From Apoda limacodes (lineage: Eukaryota; Arthropoda; Insecta; Lepidoptera; Limacodidae), in contig OX291557.1 in the NCBI GenBank assembly GCA_946406115.1, positions 12,308,501 to 12,372,500 on the forward strand: a stretch of 64,000 bases of DNA, given 5' to 3'. The notes under the pieces were generated by a model. That model had not been told where the DNA came from. It did not search any database and saw nothing but the letters and a program-made list of their open reading frames with translations. The position numbers and the translations under genes were made by a program. Shown one piece after another: positions 1 through 10,680 of the stretch; position 1 is the stretch's first letter; each line of letters opens with the position of its first letter.

Positions 1-949
1 TTTTTGTATTCCATTTAATATTAATCTGGCACGTTAGCTGTTTTTACCGTATAGCTCTGGTGCAGGATATAATTGGCAAATATAAATTTCTCGTATCCTT
101 GCTGCATTTTTTTGGCATGCGACCTCAAGAAAATGTTTCATGTGCATGCGTAAGGTTTATTTTTTACTTTTTAGTTTGTTTTTGAAGGCACTTACTACTA
201 CTCACTTAGGTGAAGGATTAAAACCTGGACTGTTCCCGCGGTTGAGCCCTAATTAGCTAATTCAATTTAATAAAAAAATATTAAAATCCGTTTTCTAGTT
301 TCTAAGAAATACGTAGACAAACATTCATACAATGTCATTGCCATTTGGCTACAGAACCCTAAAAAAGGAACAGCTAGCTCTCTGTCTGTCCATAAATTGA
401 ATTTGAAAACTGTGGTGAATAGCGAATTTTGATGTATTTACAATAACAGCTTTTGATGGATAAGCTAGACAATGGTAGCTTAAGTTGACTGATTACCCAG
501 GGTTACAATATACCCCCAACTGCCATATGAAAGATCTTTCCCGTATAACATGAATCAAAATCTAAGTTTGGGTAGTCTAAAACAACCTTTTCTGGTTTAT
601 TGGAATCCAATGGCAAGGAAAACATATAGCTCCATTTTCTCGCAGTATATCGGCTTTAGGGGGTTATTTTCTTACTTTTTATGGTTTTTTTTTAACGAAA
701 CCGTAAATATGTGAATAATAACAAAACCCATAACGTGAACTAAAATAAACCAATAAATTTTGAGATGTAATCTTTGTACGAAAAGAGGATAAATTGTAAG
801 CTCTAGGAATATACTGTTACTCAAGCTTATTGGCTACAGATTAATAATAATAATAATTGGGTAAGCTTTTTATAATTTGTTTACATTTTGTATTTTTATT
901 TTACTTTTATATTCAGTTTAATGTAAAAAACCTGACTTAAAAATTAAGT
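1..949. other. AT-rich non-coding DNA
   Basis: I see no gene here. The stretch at about 345-370 carries the reverse complement of the common 'AGGGTTCxGTAGCC' repeat end. A 21-base string at 203-223 recurs exactly at 1060-1080, where it belongs to a LINE tail, so 180-250 is probably another scrap of that LINE family. The rest is AT-rich sequence. Confidence 0.5.
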
Positions 950-1080
950 GAATGATAATAATATACTTTATTGCACATAATATAACAGAAACAGTATTTA
1001 CATAAAAAACAAAATTAAAATGGTGATCTTATCGCTATGAAGCGATCTCTCTCAGATAACACTTAGGTGAAGGATTAAAA
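950..1080 (-). mobile_element. CR1-like LINE 3' tail (minus strand)
   Basis: Read on the minus strand, this fragment has the stem ATCGCT-TCAT-AGCGAT preceded by GAGAG and followed by AAGATCACC, then a downstream GTGCAATAAAGTATATTATT-type end. The same order (purine-rich lead, 6-bp stem with a 4-base loop, AAG plus a C-rich string, AATAAA-like end and a short repeat) occurs at 16474-16597, 25921-26053 and 54271-54345. Only the untranslated tail survives, with no coding sequence beside it. Assignment to the same LINE family as 12841-16597 rests on this tail alone. Confidence 0.6.
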
Positions 1081-2503
1081 ATAAAATCATATTTAAAGGT
1101 AATGTGTGCATTAAATAAAGTGGATAATGATTATAATCAATCATACATTACTTACCAAATTTAAATTCAAAAAATAATAGGTATATTTAATACAATTACA
1201 TAATACTATACCTAAATAAATAATTAAAATTATATCATAGATATAGGTAAGCTTGCGGATTGTAATTTTATATAACATTAAGTTTGAACCAACAGGGTAG
1301 TATGTGATTGTTTGCTACAGACGTTTGTATAAGTCGACTGAGGATTATAACAAAATGTAGATACTCAAAATAGCTTTTAGTAGAAGGATAAAAAATCACA
1401 TATGCATTGCAGTGCAGTGCATAAAATAGTTTTGTTATTACTTCAACAGCCTAGTGCTGGCCTTTAAAAAAAAAGTGCCTGTTGTATACGCATTTAAAGT
1501 TCCGCAGCTTGAGAAATCGCGTCGGATTGGGAAATTCATGTGGCATTCGATAATATAGAATTACAGAAAAATAAATAGATAACGAATCGACATAATATAA
1601 TTACCTCTTGTAATGAAATTTAATATTAATTAATAAATTTGTACAAAATTATCCGGCAATATCCGGCGTGTTACGTTTATCGAAAGCTCCATCCCTATCA
1701 GTTTCTCCGACTCTGCTATGACCTTGTACGAGCGTAAGCGTCATATTTTTGTTAAATAATGTAAACGTAATATGAAAAAAAAAATACTCGTTCAAGTTTC
1801 CACAGGAGCTGTCATCGAGAAAATAAAGAAATGGAAATAGTAGATAATATAGTATAGTAGATAATCTACTGTGTATGTGTTTATTATATCCTACTAATAT
1901 TATAAATGTGAAAGTTTTTATGTCTGGATCGATGTTTCTCCATCTTCTAAGAACCTTTTTTTTGTAATTTTCAATGTGTTTTTACAAAGTCTTGTCTCTT
2001 TCTTCCTTAGGTTTTTTTTTCTTCTATAGATTAATATAGTCAACACTAACGTGATTGTCGTTATATTCTCTTAAAATTACAGTAATTTTACCTTAGGGTT
2101 TGTACCCTGATGCAAACTTACCCTAATAGATATACATACATATATAATAATAAATACATAAACAATAACACATATATATGTATATATAAATAGAAATACA
2201 AGAGAAAATGATAAAAAAACAAATTTACTAAAAGGAAGGTAGGTCATAAACTAACAAAATTGAACTCATGAAATTCTTGCAATTACTTGAGACAATGTTT
2301 TGCTTGCTCTATTCGTTGAATAGCATATACCCTATTAAACATTGAAAGAATTAAAAACAAATCTAGAACGGTAACGAGGCGTGAAAAGGCTTATACTATC
2401 AGAATAACGAGGTAAGCGATTGTAATAAGAATCAAGATATTGAAACTTATACTATTAAATATACTGGAGAGTTTTGGGCATTTGAAATAGAAAAGAGAAT
2501 AAT
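1081..2503. other. AT-rich non-coding DNA
   Basis: No gene or convincing repeat. It contains short simple-sequence runs (AT-rich stretches near 2130-2180) and degenerate repeat scraps such as 1890-1925 ('CCTACTAATATTATAAATGTGAAAG' type, the usual end of old lepidopteran repeats). No open frame has coding character. Confidence 0.5.
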
Positions 2504-2726
2504 AAAAACTTTTTAACAAAAAAAACAACCGCCTTTAAAAAGATGCACTAAAAAGGTAAAAATAATTACTAATTTACAAAAATCTGATCTGAATTACAGT
2601 TTGAAATTGGTGTGATGTAAGCAAAGTGTGTTATAAAGTGTTACATAGGTACATAGAATTATTTTTATCTTTTTAGTGCATCTTTTTGAAGGCGGTTGTT
2701 TTTTTTTTGTTAAAAAGTTTTTTTTT
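2504..2726. repeat. Foldback (inverted-repeat) element
   Basis: A left arm at about 2504-2567 is the reverse complement of a right arm at about 2657-2726 over roughly 64 bases. Both arms include the core ACAACCGCCTTTAAAAAGATG (left) or its complement ending GGCGGTTGTT (right), with a spacer of about 90 bases. The arms are closely matched, so the pair could fold into a long hairpin. A small open frame starting at 2686 lies inside the T-rich arm and is not a gene. This is probably a miniature inverted-repeat transposon; I could not define a target duplication. Confidence 0.7.
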
Positions 2727-2879
2727 TTTTCTTTTCAGTGACAAATTGCTTTTTTTTTTCTTGTACATTAAAAACATCCATACTCGTAACAAAGTTTTAT
2801 ACAATCATCAACATAAAAGGCGTTTCACCAGTTCCAACTTAACATTAATATATTTTTTTTCTCCAAAAGTTTTAGTTTT

Positions 2880-3050
2880 AAATTCACTATAATAATATAG
2901 GACCTCCTGGAAAGTATAACCTTTTAATGATAAAAGAATTTCTCAAATCGGCCCAGGCGTCTTCGAGAAATCGGGTAACATACATAAAAAAAAAAGTCTC
3001 CGACGAATTGAGAACCACCTCCTTTTTTGAAGTCGGTTAAAAAGAGTCTT
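2880..3050 (-). repeat. Lepidopteran dispersed repeat end
   Basis: On the minus strand this reads 'AACCGACTTCAAAAAAGGAG', then a poly-T/A stretch, then sequence ending 'GGTTATACTTTCCAGGAGG'. I recognise this order from a repeat common in moth and butterfly genomes, but I cannot name the family. The minus-strand open frame over 2924-3133 is this repeat and not a gene. Confidence 0.5.
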
Positions 3051-3539
3051 TGCGTTTCTGCGTTGACGAATACATATGCATACTGAAAGATACCTATTTG
3101 TAAAGGACTTCGGAGTTTAAGTCTGGATAACACACATCACATCAATGTGTGGTAAAATGTGCCTGTTTCTGCTAGAAGAAGTTTGGAGTTGGCTGGAAGC
3201 AAATTACGAAGTCAGACAAGAAAACGTAGGGAAGCAGTAACTTTCCGGGATATCTAATGCACAAGTTTTATCCAGGCCAAGGACCTTTACATTAACACAA
3301 AATGGTACAATAATGTTGTTATTAAAATTGATAATACCGTAGATTTTTTTTAGCCTATGATTTAGTATTTTACCTTAATGATTTTAGTTATTTGCCAGAA
3401 CTACCTACAATTATACCTGGCACGTTTTAGGATTTACTCCCACTCCAAAGCGCGAGGGTGATCCTCAAGTTTTGAAGTGGCAGATTATAGATTTTATTTA
3501 CCTCAATGTTAACCTTGGATACCTATAGTAAAGTCGAGA

Positions 3540-3770
3540 TCTTCGATTCTTCTTTGTGTGTAAATCTGTCAACATACAGATGGTAAGAAAAACTAAGACT
3601 AGAAGAAACCAGATTCATAAACATATAAAATAAGATAGGTTTAGGTATACCACCTTGAGGCACGCCAGAAGGGAGTTCACGCCAATCTGAGATCTGAAAA
3701 TACCGTCAATCCGGGCTAGTCGTTCTCGCAATCACAATGAAAATCAATTTAATGCTGTAGGAGAGAACTT
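3540..3770 (-). pseudogene. Non-LTR reverse transcriptase fragment
   Basis: The minus strand encodes a short stretch with a GVPQGG motif (complement of about 3650-3672), preceded by SDWRELPS. It is followed about 25 residues later by LYVDR, where active enzymes have YADD. These are the adjoining palm motifs of a non-LTR (LINE) reverse transcriptase. The replacement of YADD by YVDR removes the metal-binding pair, so the copy is dead. The fragment is only about 75 codons long and has no flanking domain. It could belong to the jockey-like family seen at 6846-7110, which is also on the minus strand, but other repeats fill the 3 kb between them. Confidence 0.65.
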
Positions 3771-4065
3771 GTATTCTGTAGTATGGCTGGTGTGTACTAG
3801 CTTGCATTTTGAAACAATTGCAATTTGAAACAGTTTCAATTTTATAGAATTTTATTACACTCTTTTTATGGTTATTTACCGCCACAAGAAAGTAACGGAA
3901 GCTCTATAAGATCACTTCGTTGTTCCTTTTCAGTTTTTCTGTACAGACCCTGTTTCTCAGGAGCGCGTGGAGGTATCAAGTTTAAATGGAAAATCAACAG
4001 TCCTTGGAGCTGGAAAAAACCAAGTTTCTAAATCAACGAATTTCGAATCATTAAAACTTTTATAC

Positions 4066-4635
4066 AACACTAGCTTCTGCCAGCGGCTGCACCCGCCCTT
4101 AATTTCGTTATCGGCGTAGGTTCTTACGGCAACTCCTCAATTATAGAAAAAACAAACAATCAAATCTTTCCTCTTTAATGGCATAATACATTCGTGTGTG
4201 TGAAACCATAGAAATACACATACAAAATTTCAACCCAATCGGTCAAGCCGTTTAATAGTTGACATACCAACAGCAGCGCCACCTACCGAGTCCAATTGTA
4301 TTTTTAAATCATCCAGAAAACCATCGAAATACCCATATAAAATTTCAAACCAATCGGTACAGCCGTTTAGAAGTTATGTGAAAAAGGAAGTAATTACGTA
4401 ATTAAGTAATTAGGAATGTACAAAAGGATAATTCTACTACCCGTTGTCCTATTACCCGTTTTCCCGAAGGAATGAAGCATTTTCCCGCAGTAAAAAGTAG
4501 TCTATGTTCATCAGGGATAATTTCAACTTCTAATGGTAAAAGAATTTTAAATCGGTCCAGTAGTTTCGGAGCCTATTCAATACAAACAAACAAACAAACA
4601 ATCAAATCTTTCCTCTTTATAATATTAGTGTAGAA
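4066..4635. repeat. Dispersed repeat ('CCAGCGGCTGCACCCGCC' type)
   Basis: It starts near 'ACTAGCTTCTGCCAGCGGC' and ends near 'TATAATATTAGTGTAG'. It contains two diverged internal copies of a phrase of the form 'AAATTTCAAxCCAATCGGT' (about 4225 and 4345). Related sequences occur at 22505-22845, 27405-27620 and 55465-55930. Non-coding; old and diverged. Confidence 0.6.
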
Positions 4636-5029
4636 GTATAGACTACCAGTCACGATGAGGACGATTAATTTTTACTGGGAATAGCCGAAAAAAATCTTGG
4701 TAGGTACACATACTCTTCGGAAAAACATTACCTTGTTTTTTTTTTATAGGTACTTTAAGTAATATACGTAGCCAAGACGTAGCTGTCATTATTTCTGTAA
4801 ATATAATCATTATATTAGCTAAAACGACTACACGGAAATAACCGCTACCCTGCATTATTTATTATACTGAGAAAACCCTTATTTTCCGCAACGTAGGTAC
4901 TGTGTGGTACCGATCGACAGACAGACAGACATCAGACTTCAATAACTGGTATATTTTGACTCATATTTTAATCATAGCATTGCTGTTCGTCTAAAACTGC
5001 AAAACAACAATTGTTAGCATAATGAGTCA

Positions 5030-5160
5030 GTGAGACGAGACGATAGCGACGCGTCGCATGGTCCGACGCGACGGTCGCTGACGACACGGCGGCGCGGCGG
5101 TTACGCGATGCGACCTTGCGACGCCCTATTGTCCTCTATTACATTTCTGGTCTGGTCTGG
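5030..5160. other. GC- and CpG-rich patch
   Basis: A short island dense in CG dinucleotides (repeated GACGCG, GTCGC and GCGATGCG) in otherwise AT-rich DNA. There is no open frame of note. It could be a fragment of a GC-rich DNA transposon, like those at 21202-21813 and 45458-45928, or a promoter. I see nothing that decides between these. Confidence 0.35.
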
Positions 5161-5269
5161 GTCTGGCTGAGCAATCCACTGATGGCCGTTCAAGTGAATC
5201 ATCAAGTGTTTACTTTTATTTAGATAATTAGAACGTCTGCAGACATTTTGATTTCTAAATTAATAAAAT

Positions 5270-5588
5270 ATGAATAAATAAATATTTTTGTAAATTACAC
5301 CCAGCGGTGTCTTCTTCTTCTTATCCTAAGCTTTTTTTCCCATCATCTGGGAAAACACACCCAGCGGCGTCTGATCCTAAAAAAAGCAAAGCTAGTGCTA
5401 TGGATACCAGACAACGCATACAAATACATGTATAACCCTTTCATTTTGTAAATACATACATATTATACATAAAAAATACTCAGTCGGAAGACAAATACAA
5501 ATATTAATGCTTTGGCTCGTGCGGAAATCGAACCCACGGCCGTCGATTCAGCAGTCGGGTTATTAACCACTGAACCACGAGCAGACAA
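5270..5588 (-). mobile_element. tRNA-headed SINE, head type 1 (minus strand)
   Basis: On the minus strand the head begins GCTCGTGGTTCAGTGG (pol III A-box-like), has a B box GGTTCGATTTC (complement of about 5526-5536) and closes with CACGAGC, which can pair with the initial GCTCGTG as a 7-bp acceptor stem. The body follows: a GTCTGGTATCCATAG-type block, AGCTTTGCTT, GGCGCTG-like sequence and an AAAATATTTATTTATT tail. This body is shared with the copies at 10425, 27108 and 60681, which have a different head. A short segment of the tail is locally duplicated (about 5300-5375). Confidence 0.8.
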
Positions 5589-5659
5589 TTCAACAACATT
5601 TGAAAGAATTTAATCAATTTTTGCTAAGACTTATTGGTCCCTTTTTTTGTTGCAAAGCT

Positions 5660-6010
5660 TCAGGTTCTATCCTATCCACGGCCTTCGTTACCTTTTATCA
5701 GCTCATTGTTGGGGCAACGGCGCGGCCTACCGTCACCTTGGGCGGTGACGATTTGGGCCATAGATCATAACGCGGTGCGTGCCATGTGAGGATTGCAGAC
5801 TTCATATAAGTCTTCTTGGCGTATGCAAATTTTCTCACGATGTTTTTCTTTATCAAATTAAGCCAGTGGTGCGAATAATGTTTTGTGTTAAATGTAGAAA
5901 AAGACTCAACTCAAGCACCGGGGCTCGAACTTCCTACCCTCAGAACGCGAGGCAGATACCGAGACTTATAGGCTACCACCGACTCAAAATAAGTACACGG
6001 TCTACGTTCC
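5660..6010 (-). mobile_element. Second SINE family copy (minus strand)
   Basis: On the minus strand there is a B-box-like GTTCGAGCCCC (complement of about 5920-5931), then AACATCGTGAGAAAA, GGCCCAAATCG and GTTGCCCCAACAATGAG. The same blocks in the same order occur at 56775-57000 on the plus strand (GGTTCGAGCCC, GCATCGTGAGGAAACC, GGCCCAAATAGCC, ATGCCCCAACATTAATGA). The plus-strand open frame across 5779-6102 is a by-product of this repeat. Confidence 0.65.
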
Positions 6011-6845
6011 CAAATATAGTAATACTCACAAATGTGTCCCGTAAATACCTAGTAAAAAAAACTAAGAAGGTATTTATGACGCATCTGATTCCCTTGGTTT
6101 GATTCCTCTGGCGTCTATATTTACTAACAATTTGGCCAATAAAAAAAAAAAAAAAAAAAAAAATTTCTACAATGAAAAAATGTATTTTACTTTTAGGTAT
6201 GTTGATTTCGGAAGTCAGTGGTTACATGATGAATTAAATTATCTCTCACAGACCACTGCGAGACACGAATCCCAAGAGATTACTTTATGTTCTAAAAACA
6301 ACAGGAAAAGTGGCTTTCAGTACACGATACCTACACCGCACGCAAGAAACTGTGTTCAAAATAACCACAAAATAACTTAAAAAAATTTCTCAGTGTTTTC
6401 GCCCGGGTGCCATAGGGATATACATTTGTACAACTTTTTTAATATAACATAATTATATAATTTTTAACACTGGACGTTTTTGGACTGGACGTTGTGAGAT
6501 AATGATAGCCGAAAGGATCAAGAGCATACTGGGCCATGTTTGTGTAGGGTTTCGTAGCCGTTACTACTACCATTTTTTAAAACTACAAAATCCTTATTAA
6601 AATCAATTTTAAATAAAATTAGTGTCACAAAGTAGAATAAATATATTTTTTTTGTACCCGCTTTGCATGCGAGGCATCCTCAAATTTGTAGCTTGTTCCA
6701 AATTTACACATTATTATTACCCAACTGCGACAGAAGGAGCTTTATGTTTTTTGAGTGTATGCACATATGTATGTATATTCTTTAGTGATGTCCATGCTAT
6801 CCGAGAAACTACCGTCAAAAGCTAGCTACCTATGAACACAAACCC
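6010..6845. other. Non-coding DNA with a poly-A run
   Basis: A run of about 23 A bases at 6140-6162 explains the lysine-rich open frame there. No homology was recognised in the rest. Nothing supports a gene. Confidence 0.5.
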
Positions 6846-7110
6846 TCGGGCAGTCCGTTAGATGGCAACTTCGATAGAAGACCCCGGTGCCACACCCGAT
6901 CGAACGCTTTTGATATGCCCAGGCTACATGCGGATGCCTCCATGCCTCCCCCTGAGTCTCAATGGTTAGTGCCATTATTGTGTGAGAAACACTAGGTCAC
7001 TAGTCGAGCGGCCGTGGCAAAAGCCATATTGACAGTCGCTGACCAGGTCGTGTTTTTGTAGGTATCTTAAAAGCTGTGATCACACACTCCATCACCTTGG
7101 GGAGTTGAAC
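6846..7110 (-). pseudogene. Jockey-like LINE reverse transcriptase fragment
   Basis: The minus strand encodes QYGFCHGRSTSDL (complement of about 6990-7040), and then, after interruptions, KAFDRVWHRGLLSKLP followed by a GLPEG-type string (complement of about 6850-6915). These are the fingers and palm motif A of a jockey-superfamily non-LTR reverse transcriptase, with the catalytic Asp of FDRVW intact. At least two stop codons and a frame change lie between the two blocks, so it is a pseudogene. Nothing recognisable of endonuclease or C-terminal region adjoins it. Confidence 0.8.
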
Positions 7111-7556
7111 ATAAATACCTCTAAACTCAGTTAGAACTCAGTTATAAAGGTTAGAAGTATACACAAAAGTTTCGTGGTATTTTTAATTAAGTAATCAACC
7201 AATACGTTTTAACTTAACTTAGCTTAACTGCCAATAAAGACACACATTTTATAAAAAGGCGGAAAAAATGCCTTTATGAAATTGTTATGGTTCTTCAGAA
7301 CTAGGTAAAGCCTAAACCAAACTAAACTTTTGTTAATTGCATCTTATTCACAAATAAACGGACACTTTCGTCTAGGTTTAATAAACAAAAATATAGTAAA
7401 AGCCAATTGACTTGGTTTTTACTAGTTTTGTTGGCTTTGCATCAATATTGCAAAACTGTAACCTTATTGTGAATGATGACGAACGTTTTATAGAAGGAAA
7501 ATATAACGAAAAAAAGGTTTTCATTACATTTTGTTTGACTGCATTCCCTCATAACG

Positions 7557-7727
7557 TACCGAGTTACCTATATACTGTACCGAGTTACCTATATACTGTA
7601 CCGAGTTACCTATATACTGTACCGTTTTACCTATATACTGTACCGAGATACCTATATACTGTACCGAGATACCTATATACTGTACCGAGTTACCTATATA
7701 CTGTACCGAGTTACCTATATACTGTAG
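7557..7727. repeat. 21-bp minisatellite, eight units
   Basis: Eight head-to-tail units of the form TACCGAGTTACCTATATACTG. Units 1-3 and 7-8 have GAGTT, unit 4 has GTTTT and units 5-6 have GAGAT. As the period is 21 (a multiple of 3), frames stay open on both strands: the plus strand gives a VPSYLYT repeat and the minus strand a VQYIGNS repeat. The flanks show no coding signal, so I read this as a minisatellite and not a repeat protein. Confidence 0.9.
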
Positions 7728-10424
7728 CAAGTTTTATTCATTGCGTTAGTTTTGAAAAATATATGAAGAAGGTTTTGTTGATGGCTACTTCAAAATATAA
7801 ATCAATATAATTATACAAACTGTAGTCACTTTGTATAATTTTTATCAGTATAATGCTTTTTATTATCAGGTCGTGGTAGTTACAGTTCGTTGCATTATTT
7901 TAACACAAAAAAAAAGATTACATATGAGCAAAAAATAAATTTGAATCGGTTATGATTATCACCCATGTTTATCCACTTTTACTCTTTTTGATTCAGTTCC
8001 AGTTTCAGTTGTGTGACTATAAAACCCTAAAAATCGAAATTTCATCTTCGACATTATTGAGATAATAATAAATGATAGTGTGTTGCTTACAATTCTTTAA
8101 CGTGAATTTTATGGAACGTCTTTAAGTTTAGAAGGGTTCAGGGGTATTTTACAAAAATTTACGACACGTAGATTATGTATTTTTGGTGTCTTAGATCACT
8201 AAGCCAAACTACTTATTGTTAACCGTACTCTGCGTGTCTGTCTGGCTGTCTGACTGACTTTTCAGGGCTCTCTCTTATAGATCGAAGATTTTTTTACAGA
8301 TTATTTGATAGGGATAAGAAAACCAATTTTTTTGAAAAACACATCACCGTTTTTTACCTCCAGATATTTTTTCAATAAACCATATCCAGATGCACAACTG
8401 CCTAAACATTAAAAAACAACAAAACATAACTTATAACCTCCAGATAAACTTCGTAGTTGAATTATAATCAATAATCAATCTTCATTCATCTCATCACCTG
8501 AGTCACAATTGGGATACATATAAGTGACTCTGTCACCTTTATTTGTACTTTCTGTTTCTCTTAAACAAGATCTGAAAAGAAATCACAAGAAATTATGCAG
8601 TACCATTCCAGACTGTCATTGCTGTCACTCTGGCTTTCTTGTAATTTTGTTCGTTTAGCTGTTTATTGAGATTTTCCTTTTACTTTCGCGTTGCCTTTAC
8701 CTTTTGCTTTTTCTTTACTCTCCTATGCAATATCTTCGTCATTTTTTGTCTGCTTCTTTGCCTATTCTTAAGCTTTATAAAAAAAGCAACATTATAAAAT
8801 TTTCAGGAAAGTGCTAGTAAAGGTCAATTAAGGTAAGTTGTTTCTGGAAATAACCAGCCCCTCGAGGGAGAAACTTAGCCCCTAATTACGTTTTATTCTA
8901 AGACTGAAATACTAGCAAAGAAGTGGAATAAATTTAATTAATACTCAACAACAAGATAACTTACTAATGTAACCACAATTTAGGAAAGTTGCGTAAGAAA
9001 CGGTCCATAATAAACAGAGATAGACCAAAAAGTTTAAACATGAAAAACGTACGTAGTGTTTTGACAGCTATATGCGTTGTGTCACCAGATGCTTTAACGG
9101 CGTATTTCACATGTGTTGCTATCTAATTTTTAGGGTTGCGTACCCAGAGGGTGCCAACGGAGCTCTATTACTAATATTAAGAGACACAGTAACACATTTG
9201 TTTGTTAGAAACGATATTCAATTGAGAATGGGCGGAGCCGCTAAAACGGCCAATTAATCGAGGGAAAACTGTCTACTTATACAAAATAACAGAATGTAGT
9301 GAGGTTATTTTACAGAAAATGGCTAAGAAAGAGTAGTTAGCCTGGCTTACATTAAAATGCGCCATTTTTGTGTAACTTTCATAGCAAATCTATGAAATTT
9401 TAAAGATTGAATTTAATGTGCGTTACAAAACTTACTTTGTCTAGTGCATTGTATCGCCTTATTTTATTTTTAGTTACTTAATGCTTTAAAATATCTGAAA
9501 TCTAAGTGTTTTTGCATTCGGTTTACAACGTAAAACCACTAAAATCATAAGAATTTGTTAGGGCATTACATAAATCTTGCGAAAAATCAATAAAACGTCG
9601 TTTATAAAAAAACTATATCAGTTATCAGAAAACTGTTTTGCGCATCCTAAGATATTGTTATTGCCTATCAATATTTTTTAAAATAATCGCGAAATAGTCA
9701 ATAGTTGTAAAGATCTAATGAAAAATGTAAGCAAATCAAGGTTTGTCGAAAATAAATGTATCAAGGAAAATGTCAAAAATCGTGTTTCGACGAGAGTTCA
9801 AATTTCCTGTGTCAAAATATTAAACTCATAAATAACATACAAATTGAGATCTAAATCGAAAAACATGACCAATTTGACATATTTGAACCTTTAAGTTAAA
9901 GTGCCAAGAATTGTTGACATATATAGAACACTTAGTAACTGATTTCATTTAAAATAAGTTTAGTTCAAAATAGGTATAAAGCTACCATACAATAATATTT
10001 TTTATCAGATTTTTAGAACACGCAGTTTAAAAGTTTTTCGGAAGTTTTATAACTTGCAAAATAAACATATATTATAGCAAAAGTTACTTTAAAACCTCAA
10101 ATGCATTATAAGAAAGGCGTATCCAACAACATCCAACGCAATAAGGTGTGCAAAAAAAATAACTCGGTTTAATTTATGAAAAGCTTGCCCTTTAAAAATT
10201 CTGAATTATGAAAGAATATGGCGGTTAGGTTTAAAAACTATTCACACGATACACATTTCTTTAAAATTCTATTAGAATCGATGAATCGGAATCGGATGGA
10301 CATAGCGAAATAATAAGCAATATTCTTTTTGCCCTACCTATTAAATTAGCGTGAAACCATAGTGAAAGTTGCATAGTAGCGATGAGAAATGTAATAAATA
10401 AATTGAAAATTATATAAATTCACT
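7728..10424. other. Non-coding DNA with repeat scraps
   Basis: No gene was recognised. Scraps of the 'AGGGTTCCGTACC' repeat lie at about 8220-8285 (CTGTCTGxCTGTCTGACTG) and 9130-9190 (TTTTAGGGTTGCGTACCCAG). The rest is AT-rich and unassigned. Confidence 0.5.
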
Positions 10425-10680
10425 CCCTCCCTCGCAGCCTAGTTGGTAGTGTGACCGGCTGCTCTGCGGAGGGTGTGGGTTCGAATCCCGTACTGGACAA
10501 ACATTTATGTAATAAACATTTGTGTTTTACTTGAGTACGTTATGTTAGTATTTACAAAAAAAAGTATTTGTAAATATGTATTTGTATCCGTTGTCTGGTA
10601 TCCATAACACAAGCTTTGCTTACTTTGGGGCCAACCGGCGCTGTGTGTAATATCCAAAAATATTTATTTATTGATTCAAA
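10425..10680 (+). mobile_element. tRNA-headed SINE, head type 2
   Basis: The head runs CTCGCAGCCTAGTTGGTAGT (A-box region), then B box GGTTCGAATCC at about 10479-10489. The body has TGTCTGGTATCCATAACAC, AAGCTTTGCTTACTTTGGGG and GGCGCTGTGTGTAATATCC, with a tail ATATTTATTTATTGA. It is a near full-length copy. The A and B boxes match RNA polymerase III internal promoters, as expected for a tRNA-derived SINE. Confidence 0.85.

Noticed and set aside
2686..2892. Phe-rich open frame
   Set aside because: Translation of T-rich foldback arm.
5779..6102. 107-codon open frame with several Cys pairs
   Set aside because: It overlaps a minus-strand SINE copy whose blocks recur at 56775-57000, so the Cys pairs are incidental.
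6099..6380. Lysine-rich open frame
   Set aside because: Created by a run of about 23 A bases; no domain.
7557..7727. CRISPR-like array
   Set aside because: Units are adjacent with no spacers, and the DNA is clearly from an insect.
7524..7730. Open frames on both strands through the 21-bp repeat, looking like repeat proteins
   Set aside because: The period is a multiple of three, so frames stay open by arithmetic; flanks show no coding signal.
10425..10495. tRNA gene
   Set aside because: A and B boxes are present, but no cloverleaf with a proper acceptor stem, and the sequence continues into a SINE body found at three other places. The same applies to 5520-5588, 27108 and 60681.
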